This document shows positions 26,156 to 32,849 of a stretch of DNA of 58,754 nt, piece by piece. The notes under the pieces are model-generated. The model ran no database searches and was not told the origin of the DNA. It saw only the letters and a list, made by a program, of their open reading frames with translations. How positions within the stretch are numbered: position 1 is the stretch's first letter; each line of letters begins with the position of its first letter. Made by a program: the position numbers and the translations under genes. Source of the DNA: a virus; IMG/VR virus record IMGVR_UViG_3300046642_000452, positions 1 to 58,754 of that record; one strand, 5' to 3'.

Positions 26156-26861
26156 TGTCACACTGCACATATACAAGGGGTTTTCGCACAAGCGCCCCGC
26201 AAACGTCTGCGCCCGGTCAGACAAAAGGCGCGTCAGGCACCGATTTGCAGACTTTGCCACCATCGCACGGCGCTTGCGTCTCACCGGCCATCATGCACGC
26301 GGAATCGCTGAGCAAATCAGCCCGTCACCAGGCCGGACCCCGCGCCACGAGCCCCACAACCCGGCCCGCGGCGTCCATCCAACCTCGCCGACCGTCACCG
26401 CTCGAGCACCGCCCGTCACCCCGCCACTACGCGCGCCGCCTCAACCAGAGCAGGCTATACCGATCCGGTATGGCTGTTTGACCACACCGAGCCTCGAATC
26501 CACGGTCACCGCCTGCCTGGATGGATGACGCGCTCTAGGAGGTCAGATGTTCTATCTCCTGCGGCCGCGCTCGCTTGCCGCGGTGGATGCGCGTTCACCT
26601 AGCCGGCGCTGTGCTCCTGCTCATAATCTCGCGCGCTGGCAAGCCTCATGCTGTCAGTCACTTGCAGGTTAACGTAACGCTCATTATCGGACTCAGCCCG
26701 AATCATTGGCAATTCCTTCAGCCTTCGCCTCGAGCAGCCACCTTCGCCTGGCGAAACCGTTCGCATCATCACCTCGCATAGCGTAGCCATCACGAGGCAC
26801 GAGCTCTGTCCTGTGCTCAGCGGTCCTCACTGGCGCGTGCTCTTGGGATGGGCAGGCTGTA

Positions 26862-26881
26862 GGGGTAGGGGTAGGGGTAGG
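26862..26881 (+). repeat. G-tract, possible G-quadruplex
   Basis: The + strand reads GGGGTAGGGGTAGGGGTAGG, a three-and-a-half unit tandem repeat of GGGGTA, preceded by GGGATGGG. Four G-runs within about 30 bases satisfy the usual quadruplex pattern. A C-rich CCCCA repeat follows 20 bases downstream. Confidence 0.8.
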
Positions 26882-27193
26882 CCAGATATGGGCACAGACC
26901 ACCCCACCCCACCCCTTTAACCAGGCCGATCGGCCGGGGCGGATCCGGGTCCCCTGGGTGATTCAATTTCTACAGAGAGCGAAGCAGAATTTGGGCGCGA
27001 ATTTTTGGCGGGGCGAATTTCTTGAGGCCGGTTGTTCGTTGGGAGGTCGTGCTGCTGGGGGAAGGTTTGTCCGGAACGCGCGCGAGGGAGCAAAGAATCT
27101 ACCACAGGTTTGAAAATAGTTGGCGGCGCTCGCGGAAACCCGAATGATTTGTGGTGAGAGGGGGGCTTGACACGCGATTTTTCAGAGAGGGAT

Positions 27194-27382
27194 AGTCGAT
27201 TATGGTCGGAAATTCGTGTGTTTTCAATGTGTCAGAAACGCCTGAAATGGCTCGGTGGTCTGAATTCTCTCCAGGAGGGCCGCTTGGATCTTCGTCAGTT
27301 GGCGTCTCGATTCCGAGTCGACTTGAGTGGATTCGGCGAGTCGATTCGAGTCGATTTTCGGTGGATGCGCGATAGTCGATTT
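27194..27382 (+). repeat. Five iteron-like AGTCGAYT repeats
   Basis: AGTCGATT or AGTCGACT occurs at 27194, 27316, 27339, 27349 and 27374, all in one orientation. Four of them lie inside the 3' half of the gene at 27224-27517. This density is far above chance for an 8-mer in 190 bp and resembles binding-site iterons beside an origin or a partition site. Confidence 0.55.
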
Positions 27383-27517
27383 TTTCTCGGATGCGGCGAG
27401 GAGGTGGTCACGAATGGCGTCGAGGTCGAGGAGATGGCGGTCGACGCGCCGGGTGACGGCGGGCCAGTGGATGAGGTCGGCGTAGCGGAGGTGGAGCGGG
27501 CGTGGCAGGTGGCTCAT
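27224..27517 (-). CDS. 97-aa protein overlapping iteron repeats
   Basis: The last gene of the 30680-27224 operon, starting at an ATG overlapping the previous stop (ATGA). The first half looks folded (LRYADLIHWPAVTRRVDRHL); the second half, where the AGTCGATT repeats lie on the opposite strand, is polar and probably flexible. It could bind its own repeats, but this is speculation. Confidence 0.55.
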   Translation of the reverse strand: MSHLPRPLHLRYADLIHWPAVTRRVDRHLLDLDAIRDHLLAASEKKSTIAHPPKIDSNRLAESTQVDSESRRQLTKIQAALLERIQTTEPFQAFLTH

Positions 27518-27711
27518 GGTTCCTCTGGCTTTCTCGTGATGACGCGATGGACAGCCTCGAAGAAGCGGTCCTCGATGTGCGGATACTTCAGGCTGGCAAA
27601 TTCTCTGAGAGTAGCCAGCTTCTCGGCATCCGTGAAGAGATTGAACGCGCGCAGGCTCATCTTGAAATCGTCGCGCACGTCGATGGTGTGGCCGCGGTGG
27701 GTGATGGTCAT
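27514..27711 (-). CDS. 65-aa protein of unknown function
   Basis: The product starts MTITHRGHTIDVRDDFKMSL and ends in a helix with FFEAVHRVITRK. It starts four bases after the previous gene and overlaps the next (ATGA). Family not recognised. Confidence 0.6.
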   Translation of the reverse strand: MTITHRGHTIDVRDDFKMSLRAFNLFTDAEKLATLREFASLKYPHIEDRFFEAVHRVITRKPEEP

Positions 27712-27715
27712 CGGC

Positions 27716-27970
27716 TCACCAGCCCCACCGATGCTTCCGCTGCTGGTAACTGTCGTAGCCGAGGAAATTGTTGAGCGCGGCGGGGGTCATCTGCTCAAGC
27801 CAGACCGTCTTGATGGCCTCGCCGTTCGGGCCGATGTATTGGACCCGTCGGCGCCCGCGGACGGCGGTGGTGCGAAGGCGGCCGTTCGTGAGATCGGCCT
27901 GGTCGAGAAAGGCGCGTGCCGCGATCCACGGCTCGCCTTCTTCACGAGTCAACGATCGGTATGCAGGCAT
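27716..27970 (-). CDS. 84-aa protein downstream of the methyltransferase
   Basis: The product (MPAYRSLTREEGEPWIAARA...) has a beta-rich centre (RRVQYIGPNGEAIKTVWLEQM) resembling a small SH3-like or WYL-like strand set. The ATG overlaps the methyltransferase stop by one base (TGATG), so the two are probably translated together. Confidence 0.6.
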   Translation of the reverse strand: MPAYRSLTREEGEPWIAARAFLDQADLTNGRLRTTAVRGRRRVQYIGPNGEAIKTVWLEQMTPAALNNFLGYDSYQQRKHRWGW

Positions 27971-28713
27971 CACCGCGCCCCCGGATGCCACGAGCGAGCG
28001 ATGTGTCTGGCGAGTGGTAGGGGAATCTTCGCGATGTGGGCAGAGGCCGCTTTCCTGGCGCTACCATGACTGGATGTGTTGGGTATCTTCCGTCCAAACG
28101 CTTTCGGGTGATTGCGTTCTCGTCCTTGAGAGCCTTTAACGCCTTCGTTTTTCATCCTAAGGTTTCGCTCGGCGTGTCCATTGAACGCTAGACCCTTAAC
28201 GTGTTTCGGATGACCGGTCGGATACCAACCCGATCCCATCGTCGGAACTTTCACGTGTTTCGTGACGATGGGCATCAGCGCTGGCACGTCGCCCCATAAG
28301 TAGAAGCTGCCGTAATGCCACCGAGCGCGCCCGACCCACTTCTGAGCCCCGCACACGTTCTCCACGACCATAGGAATCGGTACTCCAGCCGCGTCTTCAG
28401 CCTCCCGTTGAATCCGAAAGCACGCCTCAAAGAGCGCGTTGTCTGGCGGCGGCAGCGCCTTGGATTTCTTCCACGGCATCGCGCGGTACGAGTACGCCTG
28501 GCAGGGTGGACTCGCCACGATCAACGCCGCGTCCTTGAATTGCGCGCCGTGAATGGTGAGGACATCCTGTAGAACGAGTTGCGCGGGATACTGCGCGGAC
28601 CCGTAGCGGTGACGCACGTTGTCGAATCCGACCACGCGATACCCCTCAGTGATCAGTCCTTCGGTCCATCCACCGAGGCCGCAGAAGAGATCGATCGCGA
28701 GCGGTGCGCTCAC
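27970..28713 (-). CDS. DNA C5-cytosine methyltransferase
   Basis: The 247-aa product starts with GTG overlapping the previous stop (GTGA). Motif I is DLFCGLGGW (residues 8-16), motif IV with the catalytic Cys is SPPCQAYS (68-75), and motif VI is VVENVCG (about 117). It is short for the family: the target-recognition domain is small and I cannot place motif VIII with confidence. It likely methylates phage DNA against host restriction; no cognate endonuclease is seen. Confidence 0.88.
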   Translation of the reverse strand: MSAPLAIDLFCGLGGWTEGLITEGYRVVGFDNVRHRYGSAQYPAQLVLQDVLTIHGAQFKDAALIVASPPCQAYSYRAMPWKKSKALPPPDNALFEACFRIQREAEDAAGVPIPMVVENVCGAQKWVGRARWHYGSFYLWGDVPALMPIVTKHVKVPTMGSGWYPTGHPKHVKGLAFNGHAERNLRMKNEGVKGSQGRERNHPKAFGRKIPNTSSHGSARKAASAHIAKIPLPLARHIARSWHPGAR

Positions 28714-28922
28714 TGTGCCCCCAGGAGCAACTTCGCCGCGACGGGGTCCGGCGAACTGGCATCACACGATAGGTAATGGGCATCGCACGCAAAGAGCGGC
28801 GCGGCAGCGATGTGCGTATACAGCGCGTCAATCATCGCGAGTTGGGTGCGCGCACTGGCGACCCATCCGCAGGCGCACCGGGCGAGGTGGAGCTCGAGCG
28901 CGTGGTCATCGGTCGTGGTCAT
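28710..28922 (-). CDS. Small His/Cys-containing protein
   Basis: The 70-aa product (MTTTDDHALELHLARCACGW...) has Cys at residues 16, 18 and 46 and several His. It may bind zinc. Overlaps on both sides are of the ATGA/GTGA type. Family not recognised. Confidence 0.6.
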   Translation of the reverse strand: MTTTDDHALELHLARCACGWVASARTQLAMIDALYTHIAAAPLFACDAHYLSCDASSPDPVAAKLLLGAQ

Positions 28923-29077
28923 ATCGCCTCAATCTCGGTGACGGTGGAGGCCGGGAAGTCGAATGCGAGGCCATCAAATCTCAGGAAGATCCAGAATCGG
29001 CCATCACACACGATACGGACGACACCATCAGCGATCCAGCGGTCGGTCTGTGTGGTGATACGAATACGCGGCGTCAT
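28919..29077 (-). CDS. 52-aa beta-rich protein
   Basis: A small gene coupled at both ends by ATGA overlaps. The product (MTPRIRITTQTDRWIADGVV...) is a series of short strands (RIVCDGRFWIFLRFDG, FDFPAST), perhaps a tiny barrel. Function unknown. Confidence 0.6.
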   Translation of the reverse strand: MTPRIRITTQTDRWIADGVVRIVCDGRFWIFLRFDGLAFDFPASTVTEIEAI

Positions 29078-29346
29078 TCATCCCCTCCGGCTTGCTGCTT
29101 TTTCCAGTCAAAGGCCAGATCCCGCATCGGCGCGAAGCTCCGCGGCGCGGCCGAGGCCACCGGGTCCGGGTCGGACGGCGCGTCGGGCAACACCTCCGGC
29201 GGCATCTCGCTGGTGCAGTCGACGCACCGCGTCTTCCGGCGGTCGAGCCCCGGGACGATCAGGAACAGCACCGGTTCGCCCTTCCGGATGGGGTTCCCGC
29301 AGAAGCCACAGAGCATGACGTGGCCCGCGCGCGCCCACGCTCTCAT
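29074..29346 (-). CDS. Zinc-ribbon small protein
   Basis: The 90-aa product carries CGFCGNPIRKGEPVLF and RCVDC, a treble-clef or zinc-ribbon pattern in residues 12-45, then a Pro/Asp-rich linker and a basic end. Coupled by ATGA overlaps on both sides. Possibly a nucleic-acid or host-RNA-polymerase binder; unproven. Confidence 0.6.
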   Translation of the reverse strand: MRAWARAGHVMLCGFCGNPIRKGEPVLFLIVPGLDRRKTRCVDCTSEMPPEVLPDAPSDPDPVASAAPRSFAPMRDLAFDWKKQQAGGDE

Positions 29347-29579
29347 GATGGTGGCCTTTCATGGACTGGACAGTTAAAGTCGTAGTTGTCGATCTCGCAG
29401 GTGCAGTCATCGTGGAGGACCGCAGCGACCGTGAGTGGCGTGCCGAGCGCCAGGCGGCCGAAGTGCCCGGCGAGCCGCGCGGCCAAGGCGATCGTGTCGA
29501 GGCTGTCGATGCAGTCTGGATTGATGCGGAGTTTCGTTGAAAGTCCCCACCGTTCGGCCTCTTCGCGATACCACGTCAT
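29343..29579 (-). CDS. 78-aa protein with C-terminal Cys/His motif
   Basis: The product is helical in the middle (TIALAARLAGHFGRLALG) and ends CTCEIDNYDFNCPVHERPP, a likely metal site. ATGA overlaps on both sides. Family not recognised. Confidence 0.6.
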   Translation of the reverse strand: MTWYREEAERWGLSTKLRINPDCIDSLDTIALAARLAGHFGRLALGTPLTVAAVLHDDCTCEIDNYDFNCPVHERPPS

Positions 29580-29764
29580 CGGCCGGTCCTCGCGAAATCG
29601 TCCTCGATTTTCTTCTGGCGAATGGCGCTGAACGGCTTCGGCATCTTCGCCATGCGCGCATCACACCGATGACACACCCCGTAGCCTTCCGCCTCGCGCC
29701 AGACCCGATACACCGTCCAGCGACAGGACGAGCATTGCACCCGCACCGCGTTGACGCTCTTCAC
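29576..29764 (-). CDS. Zinc-ribbon micro-protein
   Basis: The 62-aa product starts with GTG overlapping the previous stop. It has two CxxC pairs (CSSC near residue 11, CHRC near residue 31) spaced like a zinc ribbon, then a basic helix. Family not recognised. Confidence 0.6.
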   Translation of the reverse strand: MKSVNAVRVQCSSCRWTVYRVWREAEGYGVCHRCDARMAKMPKPFSAIRQKKIEDDFARTGR

Positions 29765-30114
29765 AGCTTCGCCCTCCCGGTTCGCATCCCAGCCGCCCCG
29801 ATGTCGATCCCGCCTGGCCCCTTCGGTCGGAGCGCCACGGGAATATCGGCCTCGTCCACCACATCTTCCACGAGCACGACGTTCGCGATGGGGATCTGAA
29901 ACCGATGCGCGAGCAACGCCTTCACGCCGCGCGGGATATTCGCCCGGTAGAGTAAGCCGTCGCGACACAGGCACAGCGCGAGCTCGGCATGCGCCTCGGG
30001 CGGCCGGTGCTCCCCGACGCAAATCAGCCCCGGGCGCGGAGAGCGCGATCCGCCACAGAGGTCGCAGTCTGGCCCATGTGAGAATTCCTGTCCGGTTGGT
30101 TCAAAGCGGCTCAT
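29761..30114 (-). CDS. 117-aa protein with N-terminal zinc motif
   Basis: The product has CDLCGGSRSPRPGLICVGEH at residues 17-36 and further Cys at about 48-50, then a globular C-terminal half (VKALLAHRFQIPIANVVLVEDV). Coupled to both neighbours by overlaps (ATGA and GTGA). Function unknown. Confidence 0.6.
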   Translation of the reverse strand: MSRFEPTGQEFSHGPDCDLCGGSRSPRPGLICVGEHRPPEAHAELALCLCRDGLLYRANIPRGVKALLAHRFQIPIANVVLVEDVVDEADIPVALRPKGPGGIDIGAAGMRTGRAKL

Positions 30115-30680
30115 CGTGGCCTCATCTGCTTGGCCAGGAACGCGGCCCGGCGCTGGTTCAGCCAGTTGAATTTCACGCTCAGGATCCCGATGCCGCGGTC
30201 TGACTCTTGGATGAATTTATCATCGGTGCGGACATCAAGGAGGATCGTCGCACACTCCTGTATCTGCTTCACGGAGAACTGTCGCAGGAGATTCTTGACA
30301 ATGGCGTGGTCCTGACCGTTCTTCACCAAATACTCGGCGCCGAGCGAGTGCGAGTTGTATTCGTCGCAGAACCACGCAATGAACTCGTTCACGCGCGGGT
30401 CAGGGCCGCGCTCGATAAATCCGCGACCTCCGCAATCACCACACGCAATCGCATCGTTCTTCGAGCCAGACCCCATGCACCGCTCACATGGTTCCTTCGT
30501 GATCCTCGGCTGCGCCGTGCCGTTCTTCGTGTAGCGCGGCGCGGCGTAGCGCAGGATCGCGCGCTCGATCGCGTCGGCCACATGTGAGCGGTCCCAGGTC
30601 AACGCGATCTGGTTCTGTGCATCGGCGAGATGTTCCGCCTCTTCCCGAATTGTGCGCCCAGTCTTTGGATGTGCCTTCAT
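30111..30680 (-). CDS. Protein with DnaJ-type zinc motif, possible replication accessory
   Basis: The 189-aa product heads this operon, with AAAGGA before the ATG. Residues about 65-88 hold CERCMGSG ... CGDCGGRGF, the DnaJ-type zinc pattern. The C-terminal half (GQDHAIVKNLLRQFSVKQIQECATILL ...) resembles the small helical domain of phage replication or helicase-loader proteins. That resemblance is weak, so replication is only a suggestion. Expression probably starts from the palindrome-rich region just upstream. Confidence 0.6.
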   Translation of the reverse strand: MKAHPKTGRTIREEAEHLADAQNQIALTWDRSHVADAIERAILRYAAPRYTKNGTAQPRITKEPCERCMGSGSKNDAIACGDCGGRGFIERGPDPRVNEFIAWFCDEYNSHSLGAEYLVKNGQDHAIVKNLLRQFSVKQIQECATILLDVRTDDKFIQESDRGIGILSVKFNWLNQRRAAFLAKQMRPR

Positions 30681-30697
30681 GACGTCCTTTCTTCCGT

Positions 30698-30808
30698 GCC
30701 GGACTTTTTTCCCTGATTCGCTCTTCTCCTGAGTGGCAAGAGCGGACGCGGGCCAGTGATTCCGAATGCTTGCGCGACAGCATCAGGTCGGGGAGGAAAA
30801 AGTCCGGC
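30698..30808. repeat. 12-bp perfect inverted repeat with nested hairpin
   Basis: GCCGGACTTTTT (30698-30709) pairs exactly with AAAAAGTCCGGC (30797-30808). Inside lie CCTGAT/ATCAGG (30712-30717 with 30782-30787) and CGCTCTT/AAGAGCG (30719-30725 with 30738-30744). The nested layout suggests a cruciform, an operator or an origin element. Confidence 0.7.
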
Positions 30809-30919
30809 TGAATCCTGACTCCCCTTGAATGCGCGATGAAACGCTCGCGCGAACGCCCCTTTTCGGCACGAAGGGGGAACCGCCGGAACGAGGCTAACCG
30901 GTCAGCCGTGAAATCGGAC

Positions 30920-30949
30920 TTGGAATGGTCGGCGAAGGTAGGCTAGAAT
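30920..30949 (+). promoter_or_regulatory. Rightward promoter for the candidate small RNA
   Basis: TTGGAA (30920-30925), an 18-base spacer and TAGAAT (30944-30949) make a good sigma70-type promoter on the + strand. No + strand protein gene follows before the terminator at 31008-31044. Confidence 0.55.
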
Positions 30950-30955
30950 GCGGGT

Positions 30956-31045
30956 GGCTTTTGAGAGCCGTCCCCGCCACGTTGCCTGAATCAACGTCGG
31001 CGAATCCAACGGTCGGTGTTTCACGCACCGGCCGTTTTCTTTTTG
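30956..31045 (+). ncRNA. Candidate ~90-nt small RNA
   Basis: A promoter-like pair at 30920-30949 and a strong intrinsic terminator ending near 31045 bound about 90 bases with no plausible open frame. The 5' part can fold (GTGGC near 30955 with GCCAC near 30976; GGCttttgaGAGCC inside). It lies antisense to leader or read-through RNA from the leftward gene at 31284. It could regulate the early switch; identity unknown. Confidence 0.45.
31008..31044 (+). terminator. Rho-independent terminator
   Basis: An 11-bp stem, AACGGTCGGTG with CACCGGCCGTT (one T-G wobble), a 7-base loop, and then TTTTCTTTTT on the + strand. The T-tract is on the + side only, so it terminates rightward transcription. It is the clearest intrinsic terminator in the genome. 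Confidence 0.8.
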
Positions 31046-31056
31046 ACCCAGCGACT

Positions 31057-31284
31057 TTACGCTTCGGTCTTGGCGCTGTCAAGCGCCTGTTTCACGGAGG
31101 ATGGCAGCGGCGGATCCAGGTCGAACCGCTCCACCTCGAACTCATCGTAGGACGGCACACCAGCGATTCGGCCCCGCCCGTTGATCTCGGCGGCATATGC
31201 CTGCGCCGCCTCTTCCGTCGTGAAACAGCAATGGACGCCGTAGTCCGAATACGATCCGCTCGACACGCACCAGATGTCTCCCAT
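31057..31284 (-). CDS. 75-aa protein at the divergent switch
   Basis: The product (MGDIWCVSSGSYSDYGVHCC...) is a small alpha/beta protein with FTTEEAAQAYAAEING helix and a FEVERFDLDPPLP strand, a pattern seen in phage proteins of unknown function. The ATG at 31284 has GAGAG upstream; an ATG at 31302 is the alternative. It diverges from the gene at 31348 and may be an early gene. Confidence 0.6.
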   Translation of the reverse strand: MGDIWCVSSGSYSDYGVHCCFTTEEAAQAYAAEINGRGRIAGVPSYDEFEVERFDLDPPLPSSVKQALDSAKTEA

Positions 31285-31302
31285 GCGCGCACTCTCGCAC
31301 AT

Positions 31303-31347
31303 TGCAATTCACTTGTCAAATCACTTGGCAATCTGCTACGCTGCGCC
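31303..31347. promoter_or_regulatory. Divergent promoter with tandem ACTTGKCAA boxes
   Basis: The + strand has CACTTGTCAAAT followed at once by CACTTGGCAAT (31310-31332), a direct repeat matching at 10 of 12 positions. A rightward promoter reads TTGTCA (31313-31318), 18 bases, TACGCT (31337-31342), which would start RNA at the ATG of the gene at 31348. On the other strand TTGCCA and TTGACA could serve the leftward gene. The boxes overlap the promoter, so they are likely operator sites. Confidence 0.6.
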
Positions 31348-31524
31348 ATGCCGATTCTTGGATTGGTCGTGATGCTTGCTTCGGTGGCCTTGTTCGCCTT
31401 CACGCTGGGCCGAGAGACCAGCTTGACCGCACACGAATGGCGGATCATCAAAAAATTGCGCTGGGAGGCTTGGCAGGAACAGAAACAGCGCGAACACGAG
31501 TACGACATTCCGAAGGGCCAGTGA
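31348..31524 (+). CDS. 58-aa membrane protein, probably leaderless
   Basis: The first rightward gene. The product has an N-terminal hydrophobic helix (ILGLVVMLASVALFAFTLG) and a charged C-terminal helix. No ribosome-binding site is seen and the predicted RNA start falls on the ATG, so the message is probably leaderless. Function unknown. Confidence 0.55.
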   Translation: MPILGLVVMLASVALFAFTLGRETSLTAHEWRIIKKLRWEAWQEQKQREHEYDIPKGQ

Positions 31525-31529
31525 CCGCC

Positions 31530-31760
31530 ATGCCGATTACCGGACTGAAGGGGACCGAACACCCTCGTGGCGTGCTGCTCGTGGCGGCCGACAACGCGAC
31601 GGGATTCAGAGCGCCCGCGTGCGTCACGTCACGCTGCTACCTGTGCGACACGTTTTTCGAGGCGCGCACCGCCGAGGCCGCGCGCTCCCTACTGGAATCG
31701 CATCAGGCGCGGGAGCACGCGCCTCGCAGGTGTCCTTTCGCGGCGGTGATTGAACCATGA
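31530..31760 (+). CDS. 76-aa Cys-containing protein
   Basis: The product (MPITGLKGTEHPRGVLL...) has a C-x4-C-x2-C cluster (CVTSRCYLC, residues 31-39), a helix and a C-terminal REHAPRRC, consistent with a C2H2-like zinc finger. It overlaps the next gene (ATGA). Function unknown. Confidence 0.6.
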   Translation: MPITGLKGTEHPRGVLLVAADNATGFRAPACVTSRCYLCDTFFEARTAEAARSLLESHQAREHAPRRCPFAAVIEP

Positions 31761-31900
31761 CCGACCGCTGCTGCTGGACCATGAGCGCGGACCTAAAGAT
31801 GCGCCGCCCGTGGATCGTCTCGTGGTTCACGGAACGCGTGGGTCCGAGCGACACCCGTATCATCGCGCGCCTGCGCTGGATTCCCTTGAGGCCCATCTGA
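31757..31900 (+). CDS. 47-aa basic protein
   Basis: A short gene with ATGA overlap upstream and TGATG downstream. The product (MTDRCCWTMSADLKMRRPWIV...) is basic and aromatic with two adjacent Cys. Its slot is exactly filled, which supports it. Function unknown. Confidence 0.5.
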   Translation: MTDRCCWTMSADLKMRRPWIVSWFTERVGPSDTRIIARLRWIPLRPI

Positions 31901-32262
31901 TGTTCGACACAATTTGGAACGGTGCGCGCGGCCACTACCTCTGCTCGGACGGACCCTCGCTCTCGCACGCGCAGCGCATGGTGATGGAAGCTGAACCCGA
32001 TGATCCGTGGCGCACGGGTCGTCTTCTCTATGAGGGTCGCGGGTATCGTCCGCTTGGTCGCCGATTCCGCGATGACGTCTTCTCCGTCGTGACGGATCGC
32101 CTGTCGCTCGCACAGGTCTGCGAGGTGATGGAGTCCACCGGCCAGCGCGACATGGCGAACATCGCTCGGGCGCTGAACACGCTGGTGAGCGAAGGACGAC
32201 TCGCGCGAGAACTCGTGAAGATGGGCCGCGGCCGTCCGCGCTGGGTCTACTGGCGGCCATGA
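31900..32262 (+). CDS. Winged-helix-like small protein
   Basis: The 120-aa product has a C-terminal region (LSLAQVCEVMESTG ... MANIARALNTLVSEGRLAR ... GRGRPRWVY) that reads as a helix-turn-helix with a wing, typical of phage regulators. It starts at ATG 31900 overlapping the previous stop. It lies just after the operator-bearing promoter and could bind the ACTTGGCAA boxes; this is inference. Confidence 0.6.
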   Translation: MFDTIWNGARGHYLCSDGPSLSHAQRMVMEAEPDDPWRTGRLLYEGRGYRPLGRRFRDDVFSVVTDRLSLAQVCEVMESTGQRDMANIARALNTLVSEGRLARELVKMGRGRPRWVYWRP

Positions 32263-32849
32263 CCGAATCAGAGCGACGCGCCGAGTTGGCCGCTGCGTTC
32301 GCCGCGCAGTTCGACCGGGCGATGTTGGCGTTCTCAGAAAAAATCGACGGCGATGCGCTGGAGATGATGATGGCGTGGACCCCTGATGCGCCGTTCGAGA
32401 TGCGCTACGCCGATGCGATCAATCGGTTCGCGCTGAATCCTGATCTGCCGCTGACGCGCGACACGTTTCGGATCTTCATCGGGGAGCCAGACCGCCTATT
32501 GTCCCCGGCATTTTGGAAGCGAGTACGCCAAGCTGTCGGTGCGGCACGTCTCGCGGCGAAACAACCCGAGGCGCGCAAGAGCCGTGCGGAACAACTGATC
32601 GCGGACACGAAGCGGGCGCTCGACAACGCGAAAGTAAACGTCGAGATGATCGCGCGCTACACCGCGCCGCCAGAGATTATTGAGCGAGTACAGATCAACA
32701 TCAATGAAGGTTCAGGACCACCAGTTTATGTCCGCATGAGCGGCGCTGTGCCTGCACGCGTCAACCGGAAATACGACACGCGTCCCATCGAGAAGCCGAA
32801 GCCGACACTCGTGCTCCTCGCGCCGAAACGCGCCTACTTCAATGACTGA
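32259..32849 (+). CDS. Protein with C-terminal KRAYFND tag
   Basis: The 196-aa product is helical in residues 1-145, then has a beta segment (ERVQININEGSGPPVYVRM) and a tail (KYDTRPIEKPKP ... PKRAYFND). The tail matches the end of the unrelated zinc-ribbon protein at 18546-19259. It overlaps its neighbours by ATGA and by 8 bases. Function unknown; the tail may dock to a common partner. Confidence 0.65.
   Translation: MTESERRAELAAAFAAQFDRAMLAFSEKIDGDALEMMMAWTPDAPFEMRYADAINRFALNPDLPLTRDTFRIFIGEPDRLLSPAFWKRVRQAVGAARLAAKQPEARKSRAEQLIADTKRALDNAKVNVEMIARYTAPPEIIERVQININEGSGPPVYVRMSGAVPARVNRKYDTRPIEKPKPTLVLLAPKRAYFND

Larger units (their letters stand above)
26126..27223. other. Non-coding region, candidate replication origin
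   Basis: About 1.1 kb without a convincing gene in a genome where genes otherwise overlap. It holds the promoter of the leftward operon, a G-tract at 26862-26881, C-runs at 26903-26917, an AT-richer stretch at 26950-27160 with a repeated GCGAATTT, and a + strand TTGACA at 27168. Iteron-like repeats lie at its right edge. Short open frames in it (for example 26599-26793 on the - strand) have no overlap coupling or ribosome-binding support. Origin function is inference. Confidence 0.45.
30681..31056. other. Intergenic control region with palindromes
   Basis: About 375 bp without a protein gene between two leftward operons. It contains a long inverted repeat (30698-30808), nested hairpins (30719-30744; and CCCCTT/AAGGGG near 30866-30886), a + strand promoter-like pair and a rho-independent terminator bounding a candidate small RNA. 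The start of the 30680 operon must lie here. Confidence 0.55.

Noticed and set aside
26547-26672. A 41-codon + strand gene with AGGAGG four bases before ATG
   Set aside because: It has a strong ribosome-binding site but faces opposite to its surroundings, has an Arg/Ser/Ala composition like a shadow frame and no downstream partner.
26599-26793. A 64-aa - strand frame in the non-coding region
   Set aside because: No ribosome-binding site and no overlap with neighbours, unlike every accepted gene of this operon.
27167-28069. A 300-aa + strand frame after TTGACA
   Set aside because: It runs antisense through three coupled - strand genes including the methyltransferase and shows no protein motif.
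26126-31056. tRNA genes in the intergenic regions
   Set aside because: No T-arm (GGTTCRANYCC) with a matching acceptor stem was found by eye.
26126-31347. A CRISPR array in the repeat-bearing non-coding regions
   Set aside because: The repeats are short, irregularly spaced and not separated by unique spacers of constant length.
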